A model generated the notes under the pieces. It ran no database searches, had not been told where the DNA came from, and worked only from the letters and a program-made list of their open reading frames with translations. DNA of 45,701 bases from Pirellulales bacterium (lineage in GTDB: Bacteria; Planctomycetota; Planctomycetia; Pirellulales; JAICIG01), in the NCBI GenBank assembly GCA_025927475.1, contig JAICLL010000034.1, forward strand, positions 1 through 45,701. The letters are read 5' to 3'. The position numbers were made by a program, and so were the translations under genes. Every line of letters starts with the position of its first letter. Position 1 is the first letter of the stretch. Shown one piece after another: positions 7,358 to 15,450 of the stretch.

Positions 7358-8647
7358 TTAGAACGGCACCAGGATGCCCAGGAAGGCCGTGTGGGCCTGG
7401 GCCTGCAGCGTGCTGTTGGAGAAATCGCCGCCCGCCAGGCTGCTTACGCCCACGTGCCGCGTGTTGCCGAACGTGTATTGATAGGCGGCGTTAAAATACG
7501 CACGCCCGAAACGCCGGCTGTATCCCAAGCTGAACGTGTTCAGCAGCACGCCGTCGGTAAATGGCGTCAAGGTGTTGTTGGGCACGGGGCTGGCGTGGTA
7601 AACGTAGCCGAAACGGAAGGTGTGCAGACTGTTGGGCATCCACTGATAACCGAGACGCAGCGACACGGTGTCGCGCCAGTTCATCGGCAGGTTTTGCACG
7701 ATCGACGGCCCGGTCAACATTGGCACCATCGGGTTCGACGGGTTGGTCAGGTTGATACCGATCTGGTTGAATGCGTTGTGCCAGTCATACCAAATCACGT
7801 CGGCGGCGATGACGTGGTGATCGTTCAGGCGGTGCGCGAAGCCCGCGGCCAACGATCTCGGCCAGGTGATGTTGGTCGTGGAATTGAAGCGGCTGTAAAT
7901 CGGTGCCGGCCCCACCCCAAAGACGTTGGCGTTGGTAATGCCGTTCAAGTGAAAGCGGGTTTCGCTGGTGAAAGCCAGCCCCAACGTGGTGCGGTTGTTG
8001 GGCATGAGGTATTGAACGCCGAACCCTCCCGTGGGCGCATAGCCGATGCCTTGGAGATCGACCACCGAAGGCGCACCGCGCAGCACGCCGGACTGCATGA
8101 ACAGCGGGCCTTGGATGTTCACATAGCTGGTGGCCAGCCCGACGTTGCCGCCGATCGACAGCCGATCGGTCACCTTATACGACATGGCCCACAAGAACTT
8201 GCCCATCGCGCCGAAGGATTCGTACGACTGCGGCCCGGCGAAGGAATTCTGAAAATCGTAAGCGGCCCCAAATCCCGCCGGTCCATAAAGACCGATCCCA
8301 TAGGCCCACCGGCGGTCCTTACTGCGGCGGATGTAGGTAACGTCGGGAATGGGAATTGGCCGCACATGTGAATAGACGTTGTTCGGCTTCAGGTCGGTAT
8401 AGTGAACCTGCGAGGTCACGACATCGACATCGAGGTCGACCATACCGTTTCCGGCCACATTAACCAGGGCGCCAGGGTTGTCGATCAGGATGGCGCCGTT
8501 ATCGGCGAAGCCCATGTTCGTGCCGCCGCGTCCGCCGGAGATGGCGCCTAGGCCATCGCGGATCAGGCCATCCGCGCGGGCCGAGGTAGCTCCAGATGCT
8601 GCCAGGGCCAACAGGCACCCAGCGATGAACCAACGCAGCGCTCGCAT
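7358..8647 (-). CDS. FadL/OMPP1/TodX-type outer-membrane transport protein
   Basis: 429 residues from the ATG at 8647, chosen because it gives a clean signal peptide (MRALRWFIAGCLLALAA, cleavage near ARA-DG); the open frame extends 23 codons further but those residues are unlike a signal sequence. The mature N-terminus, AISGGRGGTNMGFADNGA followed by a DNPGAL motif, is the hallmark of FadL-like proteins, in which an N-terminal plug precedes a 14-stranded barrel. Later aromatic-rich alternating strands (for example RTTLGLAFTSETRFHLNG, and the YSRRFGRAYFNAAYQYTF region, split) and a C-terminal phenylalanine fit a barrel. Family members import long-chain fatty acids or aromatic hydrocarbons, which fits the neighbouring P450. 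Confidence 0.85.
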   Translation of the reverse strand: MRALRWFIAGCLLALAASGATSARADGLIRDGLGAISGGRGGTNMGFADNGAILIDNPGALVNVAGNGMVDLDVDVVTSQVHYTDLKPNNVYSHVRPIPIPDVTYIRRSKDRRWAYGIGLYGPAGFGAAYDFQNSFAGPQSYESFGAMGKFLWAMSYKVTDRLSIGGNVGLATSYVNIQGPLFMQSGVLRGAPSVVDLQGIGYAPTGGFGVQYLMPNNRTTLGLAFTSETRFHLNGITNANVFGVGPAPIYSRFNSTTNITWPRSLAAGFAHRLNDHHVIAADVIWYDWHNAFNQIGINLTNPSNPMVPMLTGPSIVQNLPMNWRDTVSLRLGYQWMPNSLHTFRFGYVYHASPVPNNTLTPFTDGVLLNTFSLGYSRRFGRAYFNAAYQYTFGNTRHVGVSSLAGGDFSNSTLQAQAHTAFLGILVPF

Positions 8648-8716
8648 GGCAAAGACCCGACCGGAGGTTGTGTTCGTGGCGCTATCCGCGAGCGGCGGAA
8701 TCGTCGCCTCCCGCAT

Positions 8717-8915
8717 CGGTCATCGACGCCGCGAAACAAGCAACTTCGCTTGATGCCGATTCCTGGAAACAACCGTCACAAGCGGCAAGCTTTGCCACCC
8801 AGGCGGGGGAACGGCGCGGCAATGCTCGCAGGCGGATCGGCGGAAAGGTCTTCCTAAACTGCGCCAACGCAGGCATTGCGGACAGCTTTGACGAGCAAAA
8901 CCAAGTAGAGATGCA
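8717..8915. other. Intergenic stretch, nothing recognised
   Basis: About 200 bp between the start of the FadL-type gene and the end of the hybrid kinase gene. No gene, repeat or RNA is evident. It should hold the FadL-type gene promoter, but no convincing -10/-35 pair could be picked by eye. Confidence 0.4.
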
Positions 8916-11900
8916 CTACGCCGGCGTTCTCGCAAACGCTTCGAGCTTGGGCAGAGCACGTTCGATTTCATTCAGAAGCAGCGCGCAGACGTCGCCGGCC
9001 GCGAGTTGGTCGGCGCCTTCATCGAGCGATTCAAGCCGCTCCGCCGCCTCACGCGCATCAAATAAAGCAAATTGGCCGAGCGAGCCCTTGAGCGTGTGGC
9101 CCAATCGGCGCAGGGTTGTTAGGTCGGCGGTAGCCGCCGCGTCAGACAGTTGCCGCCGCCAATCGGGCCACTGCTCCAAAAAAACCCGCACCAACTCTTG
9201 CAACAATTCCTGATCGCCGGCTAATTGATCGATTGCCGATTGCATGCCCGAATCGTCATTGGCCCCGCCGCTGCTCGGCGAGCCGCCGGCCTCGTCACGC
9301 GCAACCAATGACTGGATCACTTCCCATAGCGCGCGGGCCTGGATCGGTTTGCCGACGTAGGCATCCATGCCCGCCTCCAGGCACCGCTCGCGGTCGCCCT
9401 TCATTGCGTGGGCCGTCATGGCGACAATGGGCAGCCGGCCGCCGCGAGTTTGTTCGCTTTGTCGAATGGCTGCCGTCGCCTCGAAGCCGCCCATCTCGGG
9501 CATTTGCACATCCATCAACACCAGGTCAAGCGGTTGTCGTTCGACGATCTCGACCGCCTCACGGCCATTGCCGGCCACCAGCACGCAGTGCCCTCGCTTC
9601 TCCAACAGATGCACCACCAGCTTCTGGTTGACCACATTATCTTCCGCCACCAAGATGCGCAGCGACCGACATGCAGCCGGCGCTGCGCCAGCAAGCTGCC
9701 CAGGATCGTCGCGCCGCAACGAAACGCCCAATGCCGACATGATCGCGTCGAATAGCTCTGACTGCTTAATGGGCTTCATCAGCGAAGCGGCCAACCGCAG
9801 GTTCTCATCGCACTTGCCGCCGGCATCGGCTGACGAGAGCATCATGATGGTCGCGCCGCTGTATTCCAGATGGTCATTGATCTCGCGTGTCAGGGCATAG
9901 CCGTCCACCTCAGGCATCTGCGCGTCGACCAGCACCAGCGAGAACGGGTTGCCCGACTCGCAGGCCAGCCGCATTTCCGCCAGCGCCTCGGCCGCGCCAC
10001 TCACCACCGTGGGCTTCATGTGCCAGTTGGTGAGCATCTCTTCCAGAATGCGGCGGTTGGTGGCGTTGTCGTCAACCACCAGCACCGGCAAATCTTCCAG
10101 ATCGGCGGGGCGCGGGGGCAACGATCCCGCGGGCGGCGTCGCCGCTAAGCCAAAGCGGGCCGTGAAATGAAACACGCTGCCGTGGCCCGGCGAACTCTCG
10201 ACCCACAGATCGCCGCCCATCAGCTCGACCAACCGCGCCGAGATGGCCAGCCCCAAGCCTGTGCCGCCGTAGCGGCGCGTCGTCGAGCCATCTGCCTGTA
10301 CGAACGGGGCGAAGATGGCCTGCTGTTTGTCGGCCGCGATGCCGATGCCCGTATCGCGCACGGCAAAGTGCAACATCACAGCGGCACTTTCCGTCGCGGC
10401 CGCCGAATGACCATGTGCCGCGGCCTCCAATTCCACGCGCATCACCACTTCGCCCGCTTCCGTGAACTTAATGGCGTTGCCCACCAGGTTCACCACGATC
10501 TGCCGCAGCCGAACGGCGTCGCCCACCAGGCCGTCGGGAACGTCGGCCAATACCTGACAGGCCACCTCCAGCCCTTTTTTGTGCGCCCGCACGGCCAGCG
10601 TTTTCATCGTATCGCCCAGGCTGTCGCGCAGGGCGAACGGCGCGGCATCGAGATCGAGCTTGCCCGCCTCGATCTTTGAAAAATCGAGAATGTCGTTGAT
10701 CACCGCCAGCAGCGAATCGGCCGAGGCCTTCACCATGTTCAGGAACTCGCGCTGCTGCGGCGATAAAGCGGTGTCGAGCGCCAGCTCGGTCATGCCGATG
10801 ATGCCGTTCATCGGGGTGCGAATCTCATGGCTGACATTGGCCAAAAACTCGCTCTTGGCGCGGCTGGCCGCCTCGGCTTCGAGCTTCGCCTTTTGCAGCG
10901 CCGCTTCGGCCTGCTTGGCCGCGGTGATATCTTCCGAAATGCCCACTAGGTGCGTCGGCCTGCCCTGCCCATCAAACAGCGGAATCTTGCGTGTGTGCAA
11001 GATGCGGTCACCGTGCCGCGTGCGAATGATTTCTTCGGGCACGTCGACCAGTTGCTTGCCCAACAACACGTCGCGATCTTTGGCGATGAAAAAATCGGCC
11101 TCTTCCCGCGGGAACAAGTCGTAGTCGCTCTTGCCGATCAACTCCTCTCGCGGATAGCCCAGCAGCTCTTCGCCCGCTTTGTTCAATCGCTCGATCCGCA
11201 AATGCTCGGCGTCTTTGACAAACAGCATGATCGGCAGGTTGTCGAGCACCGAATCGAGAAACTGCGTGAGCTGCTCCAGTTCGGCTTCGGCCCGCTTGCG
11301 GTCGGTGAGATCGCGTGAAATACCGAAGGTCCCCACCACACGGCCCTGCCGATCGCGCAGCGGCATCTTGGTGGTCGAGGCCCAGGTGACGTGCCCGTCG
11401 GGCCAGGTCTCTTTCTCTTCCAGATTGATCACGCCCTGACCGCTGGCGATCGTTTGCTGCTCGTTCTCGTAAGCTTGCCGGGCGTGCTCTTCGGTAAAAA
11501 AATCGAAGTCGGTTTTTCCCAGCGCCGCCGCCGCGTCGGACAAGCCAAACTTTTCGGCCAAGGCTCGGCTGACCTGCATGAAACGGCTGGCCGCGTCTTT
11601 GAAATAGATCGAGTCGGGCAAATTGTCCAGCAGCACTTCCAGCAGGTCGCAGTTCTCGCCCAAGGAGGCGGGCGACGCATGCACCGGGTGCACCAGCACC
11701 GTGAACAGCCGCCGGCCGCCGAGCTGGCTTTCGATGGCCGTCAATTCGACCGCCACCGGGCCGCCATTTTTCCGCCGGCCGTCTAGCCGCCGGGCAAGCT
11801 GGCCATCGCTTGGCTGCAGATAGGGAGTCAATCGGCTGGCGAACGTCTCACTGCCCAAGACCGGCAACAGCAGACTGAGCGGCCGCCCGGTGAGCTCGTC

Positions 11901-12038
11901 CAGCGAGTAGCCAAACAGCCTTGCGGCGGCTGAATTGAGCGATTCAATGCGGCCTTGCTCATCGACGGTCAAGATGCCGTCGCCGGCAAAAGGGCCGTGA
12001 TCGGGGGTAACAGGGCCGGGTGTCATGGCATGGCCCAT
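8916..12038 (-). CDS. Hybrid sensor histidine kinase, PAS(x3)-HisKA-HATPase-REC-REC-HPt
   Basis: About 1040 residues from the ATG at 12038 (an AGGCG-like site lies upstream; a TTG at 12065 and an ATG at 12026 are alternatives). Order of domains: three PAS/PAC domains (~15-385), HisKA with phosphoacceptor H404 in [15 protein letters not shown], HATPase_c (~505-625; [28 protein letters not shown]), a first receiver ([10 protein letters not shown], phospho-Asp in [13 protein letters not shown]), a second receiver ([24 protein letters not shown], Lys in VGKPI) and a C-terminal HPt domain with LGHTLKGS. No transmembrane segment is evident, so it should be cytosolic and sense through PAS. A complete internal phosphorelay (H-D-H) is present; the output partner is not adjacent, though receivers lie at 14881 and 19904. 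Confidence 0.95.
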   Translation of the reverse strand: MGHAMTPGPVTPDHGPFAGDGILTVDEQGRIESLNSAAARLFGYSLDELTGRPLSLLLPVLGSETFASRLTPYLQPSDGQLARRLDGRRKNGGPVAVELTAIESQLGGRRLFTVLVHPVHASPASLGENCDLLEVLLDNLPDSIYFKDAASRFMQVSRALAEKFGLSDAAAALGKTDFDFFTEEHARQAYENEQQTIASGQGVINLEEKETWPDGHVTWASTTKMPLRDRQGRVVGTFGISRDLTDRKRAEAELEQLTQFLDSVLDNLPIMLFVKDAEHLRIERLNKAGEELLGYPREELIGKSDYDLFPREEADFFIAKDRDVLLGKQLVDVPEEIIRTRHGDRILHTRKIPLFDGQGRPTHLVGISEDITAAKQAEAALQKAKLEAEAASRAKSEFLANVSHEIRTPMNGIIGMTELALDTALSPQQREFLNMVKASADSLLAVINDILDFSKIEAGKLDLDAAPFALRDSLGDTMKTLAVRAHKKGLEVACQVLADVPDGLVGDAVRLRQIVVNLVGNAIKFTEAGEVVMRVELEAAAHGHSAAATESAAVMLHFAVRDTGIGIAADKQQAIFAPFVQADGSTTRRYGGTGLGLAISARLVELMGGDLWVESSPGHGSVFHFTARFGLAATPPAGSLPPRPADLEDLPVLVVDDNATNRRILEEMLTNWHMKPTVVSGAAEALAEMRLACESGNPFSLVLVDAQMPEVDGYALTREINDHLEYSGATIMMLSSADAGGKCDENLRLAASLMKPIKQSELFDAIMSALGVSLRRDDPGQLAGAAPAACRSLRILVAEDNVVNQKLVVHLLEKRGHCVLVAGNGREAVEIVERQPLDLVLMDVQMPEMGGFEATAAIRQSEQTRGGRLPIVAMTAHAMKGDRERCLEAGMDAYVGKPIQARALWEVIQSLVARDEAGGSPSSGGANDDSGMQSAIDQLAGDQELLQELVRVFLEQWPDWRRQLSDAAATADLTTLRRLGHTLKGSLGQFALFDAREAAERLESLDEGADQLAAGDVCALLLNEIERALPKLEAFARTPA

Positions 12039-12178
12039 CGTAACGCGCCTGCCGACGAAAACCAAAGAAAATCCGCCGTCCGCCGCACATTGAAATTACC
12101 CCAATCGCCCAATTGCGATATACTTGGTACGGTACATCGCCTCAATCAAGGCGGCCCGCCGATCGACAGCCTGCTCAT

Positions 12179-12874
12179 ATGATGGACGCCTTGATGAACG
12201 ACGTTGCTCCCTACCTGAAGTGGGGCGTTGCAATCGTCCTCACCGGCATGGGCTTGCCGGTGCCGGAAGAAGTGTTCGTGATCGGCGCCGGCCTGGACAG
12301 TCATGCCGGCACGCTCGAACCTTGGCTGGCTCTGATTACCTGCATGATCGCCGCCGTGCTGGGCGACTGCGCGATGTATGCCATCGGCTATCACTTCGGG
12401 CATGGACTGCTACGCGAACATCCGTGGTTTGCCAAATTGCTCCATCCGCGACGCGAACGGCAAATGGAGGCGATGATTCGCAGGCATGGGCCAAAGGTGT
12501 TTTTGACGGCCCGGTTTTTGGTGGGAGTGCGCTCGCCGGTGTACGTGGCGGCGGGCATTTTGCGAATCCCGTTTCGGCAGTTCTTGCTGTTCGATACGCT
12601 CTGTGCTTCGCTGGTCGTTTCGCTCTTCTTTGGGCTAAGCTATGCCTTCGCCGATCAGATCATGGGCGTGTGGCGGCAAATTCGCGAGGCCGAGATTGCG
12701 CTGACCGTGGTCATCGTGGCGGCGGTCGCCGCCGCGGGCTTCTATTTTTACTGGCGGCACCGCCAGCGCGTTCAGCGCATCCGCCTTCGCAGATTGCGGC
12801 GCACCTTGCGGAAGCCGAATGAAACCGCGGCCACCGATCGAAACGGATCAGCAGCCGCTGACGAGGCGGCATGA
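12179..12874 (+). CDS. DedA/SNARE-associated (VTT domain) membrane protein
   Basis: 231 residues from the ATG at 12179 (MMDALMNDV). The frame is open to a TTG at 12113, but those residues look non-conserved. DedA signatures are visible: the early GLPVPEEVFVIGAG with acidic residue (E-x-x-P-like re-entrant motif), GDCAMYAIGYHFG, and the second re-entrant RFLVGVRSPVYVAAG with GILRIPFRQFLLFD. Several hydrophobic membrane segments follow, ending in a long helix (~170-190) and an Arg-rich cytosolic tail. DedA/VTT proteins are lipid scramblases, including undecaprenyl-phosphate or phosphatidylethanolamine recycling flippases. It is transcribed divergently from the hybrid kinase, across ~140 bp. Confidence 0.88.
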   Translation: MMDALMNDVAPYLKWGVAIVLTGMGLPVPEEVFVIGAGLDSHAGTLEPWLALITCMIAAVLGDCAMYAIGYHFGHGLLREHPWFAKLLHPRRERQMEAMIRRHGPKVFLTARFLVGVRSPVYVAAGILRIPFRQFLLFDTLCASLVVSLFFGLSYAFADQIMGVWRQIREAEIALTVVIVAAVAAAGFYFYWRHRQRVQRIRLRRLRRTLRKPNETAATDRNGSAAADEAA

Positions 12875-12908
12875 GGAGCATCGTGTCGCCCCGTTATTCC
12901 AATGGGTC

Positions 12909-12933
12909 GTAGGATGACCTTCCTAGGTCGTCC
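12909..12933. repeat. CCTTCCTAGGTCG repeat, single arm
   Basis: GTAGGATGACCTTCCTAGG followed by TCGTCC. A second copy, with both palindrome arms, is at 40469-40526. Here only one arm is present. It sits in the 91-bp gap between the convergent dedA and DUF1598 genes. Confidence 0.75.
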
Positions 12934-12965
12934 ATCGGAAACACGATTACTACCGCGAAGAAGCT

Positions 12966-14723
12966 TTAATCCCACCACCAGCGGGCGGTGTCTTGCTTGT
13001 CGGGCGCCGAGCGCTGATATTCGCTGCCCAAGTCGCCCTTGCGATCGGTCTCGATCGCCTTGGCGGCGACGAGCGATTGACAGTTGACCGTGACTCCGCC
13101 GCTGACGGCGGCCAAGATGTTCACGCCGTTCACCACGCGGTGATTGATCACCGTCTCGACCGACTTGGGCGCTTGCCCGCGCGCCACCTGGTATTGATTC
13201 GGATCGCGGAAGCAGACCATGTGCCAGCCGACACGGTCTGCTAGCCCCTCGGTCTTGATGAGCGACGTGGCAAGCGCCAAATCGTAAATGTTTCGCAGGT
13301 CGGCATAGACCGGGTATTTGGCCGCCAGTGCGGCGAAATGCTTCGTGAAGTTGTGGGCAAACTGGGCGTTGAGCGGGTCGGACTGCCCCGTATGCACCTG
13401 CTGGCCCGTGGCGGTCAAAAACTCGCTCTCGCTGAGCACTTTGACGCCCTGGCCGCGAATCTCAAACACGTCGCGGTCGGGATTAGTCAGCAGGGCGTCG
13501 TAATTGATGGTGAACCACCAGCGGAGCACATCGAGCGGACGCGCGGCCTCGCCCGACTTGACCTTGATCATCTTCAAATAGCTGGGCACATCGAGTGTGC
13601 CTTCTTCCAGCCCAATGCCGACCAGTTTCATCCGGTAATCGGCTTCAACAATTACGCTGGCCACGCGCGAATGCGGATCGATGTGGTAAACTTCGACGTC
13701 TTGCCGGCCCAATTGATCGCGGACCTGCTTGAGCCATTTCCCACGTTGACCGGGCTTCAGCGGCTTGCCGCTGGAGGCCTCGAGAAACGCCTTGACCTTG
13801 GCGAGCCCCGCTTCGGTCGGATTGATCGAGCAGCCAAATTCGCCGTTGCGCGACGAAAACGTGTGCCGCAAGATGGTCACCAAGTCGTCGAGTTGCACAA
13901 CCGGGCTGCCCGATTCGGTGCTGAGCAATCGGTTTTCACGATCGAGCGTCCAATCGCCGGCCGGCCCGGCGATCACAAGGTCGCCGGTCTCTGGGTAGGC
14001 CGAGATATATTGAATGCGTTGCAGCCCGGCGAGCACGTGCATCTCTTCGTCGAGAGGGCGGCCGGCGGCCAGGCGAAGCTGGATCTCGCGCTCCAACTTG
14101 GGCAACGAGATCTTTCGTAGCGGCGACGACTTCCGCACGCGGCCGCCGACTTTGGTCTGCTCGAGGGCGTGCCGCAGCGCGGTCAGGCGGCGTCCGGCGT
14201 CTTTTTCAAGTGCGGGCCGCACCACGCCGCTGGGGTCAACGTAGACGCCCTGCACAAACTGTTGCATGGTGCCCGGGCCGCCGACGTCGTCCCAGGTGTC
14301 GGGAGCAACCGTCTCTTGAATGAGGCTCATCAACGGTTGAAAGTTGGCCATACCGCCGCCCCCTCGTGCTCCTCGCGGGGCCGGCGACGATTGGCGCACG
14401 TCGCCAATGATTTGGCTGCGGCTGACGTCATCGCGCATTGAGCCGGCGGTGGCCAAGGCGGCCTGCTTCTCGCCGGCGTTTGCCTGGGCCCTGGCGATCT
14501 CGCCGAGCAACCGCTCGCGCTGCGGGCCTTGGGCATGTTGCGCGCGATTGAAGGCCGGGGCAAATTCGCCGCTGGCTAATTGTTCTTCCAGCAGCGCCTG
14601 GTCCGCATCCTGGACACGATCGGCGGCTCGCGCCATCGGCATCAAACCGGCCGCCATCAAAACCGCCAAATACGCCGCCATCTGCCAACGCAGGCGGCAA
14701 GAGAGGACAATCAGGCGTGCCAT
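12966..14723 (-). CDS. Secreted DUF1598 protein (planctomycete family)
   Basis: 585 residues from the ATG at 14723, chosen because GAGGAG lies 9 nt upstream and because it gives a signal peptide (hydrophobic QMAAYLAVLMAAGLMPMA, cleavage near ARA-AD). The open frame runs 53 codons further without either feature. Visible segments: an N-terminal helical region, DDVGGPGTMQQFVQGVYVDP (~140), a coil, then the C-terminal half with VEVYHIDPHSRVASVIVEAD and YRMKLVGIGLEEGTLDVPSY. These match my recollection of DUF1598, a family of unknown function restricted to planctomycetes. It is exported and probably periplasmic. No enzymatic motif is evident. Confidence 0.78.
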   Translation of the reverse strand: MARLIVLSCRLRWQMAAYLAVLMAAGLMPMARAADRVQDADQALLEEQLASGEFAPAFNRAQHAQGPQRERLLGEIARAQANAGEKQAALATAGSMRDDVSRSQIIGDVRQSSPAPRGARGGGGMANFQPLMSLIQETVAPDTWDDVGGPGTMQQFVQGVYVDPSGVVRPALEKDAGRRLTALRHALEQTKVGGRVRKSSPLRKISLPKLEREIQLRLAAGRPLDEEMHVLAGLQRIQYISAYPETGDLVIAGPAGDWTLDRENRLLSTESGSPVVQLDDLVTILRHTFSSRNGEFGCSINPTEAGLAKVKAFLEASSGKPLKPGQRGKWLKQVRDQLGRQDVEVYHIDPHSRVASVIVEADYRMKLVGIGLEEGTLDVPSYLKMIKVKSGEAARPLDVLRWWFTINYDALLTNPDRDVFEIRGQGVKVLSESEFLTATGQQVHTGQSDPLNAQFAHNFTKHFAALAAKYPVYADLRNIYDLALATSLIKTEGLADRVGWHMVCFRDPNQYQVARGQAPKSVETVINHRVVNGVNILAAVSGGVTVNCQSLVAAKAIETDRKGDLGSEYQRSAPDKQDTARWWWD

Positions 14724-14880
14724 TGCGGAATACTCCTCGGCTCTTCTCGGGGACAGGACGTGGCAATCTATAGATTCCAAGATAGAACGCCGGAAGTCAA
14801 GGAAATTCCGGAGGGTTGCCATCCTTCGGCGACCGGTTATACTCGGGTAAGGTTCCGCCTCTCCGTGCCTTGCCGGATTC

Positions 14881-15444
14881 ATGCCCGAACTGCGCCCACA
14901 TGCTCCGTCATCTGCTCAGCCGCGACCGGCAAATCCGGCGAGCGCTTCGAAGGTGTTTAGCGCCCCGGGCCAAGCAGGCGTCTCCGGTGTTTCGCGCTCG
15001 GAGAATCCGCGGATTTTTCACGCTCCACCCGCCGCTGCCGCCGGGGGGGCTTCGCCGTCACCGCCGCCTGGGGTGTTGCGGGTGCTCGTGGTCGAGGACA
15101 ATCTCGATCAGGCCGAGAGTCTGGAAAAGACGCTCAAGACCTGGGGGTACGATTCTCGCATTTGCACCTCGGCGTCTGAGGCCCTGGCCCTGGCGCCCTA
15201 CTACCAGCCGCGGGTGGTGCTGATTGACATTGGCCTGCCCGACATGACCGGCTGGCAATTGGCCGAATCACTTCGCAAACAAGGGGGCAGCGACGGGGCG
15301 GTGTTCATTGCGGTGACTGCCTATGGGGATGAAGACGACTACCGGCGTTCCCAGCGGGTGGGCATTAGCTATCACCTGGTGAAACCTTCGTTTCAGCATC
15401 AGCTTCACGAGATCCTTTCCAGGCTCGCTGGCGGTGGAGAATAA
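14881..15444 (+). CDS. Stand-alone response-regulator receiver protein
   Basis: 187 residues. The first ~65 are a Pro/Ala/Ser-rich linker (PAAAAGGASPSPPP); residues ~66-187 are a CheY-like receiver with VLVVEDNLDQAE (acidic pocket), phospho-acceptor Asp in VVLIDIGLPDMTGW, Thr in FIAVTAYGDEDD and Lys in HLVKPSFQ. There is no output domain, so it probably acts by protein contact or as a phosphate carrier. A GTG nearer the receiver could be the true start. It is divergent from the DUF1598 gene and ends 6 bp from the convergent CheB-CheR gene; it is a plausible partner for the nearby kinases. Confidence 0.9.
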   Translation: MPELRPHAPSSAQPRPANPASASKVFSAPGQAGVSGVSRSENPRIFHAPPAAAAGGASPSPPPGVLRVLVVEDNLDQAESLEKTLKTWGYDSRICTSASEALALAPYYQPRVVLIDIGLPDMTGWQLAESLRKQGGSDGAVFIAVTAYGDEDDYRRSQRVGISYHLVKPSFQHQLHEILSRLAGGGE

Positions 15445-15450
15445 GAGGCC

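Noticed and set aside
13338..14120. 260-codon open frame antisense to the DUF1598 gene
   Set aside because: No family resemblance and the minus-strand gene has a signal peptide and ribosome site.
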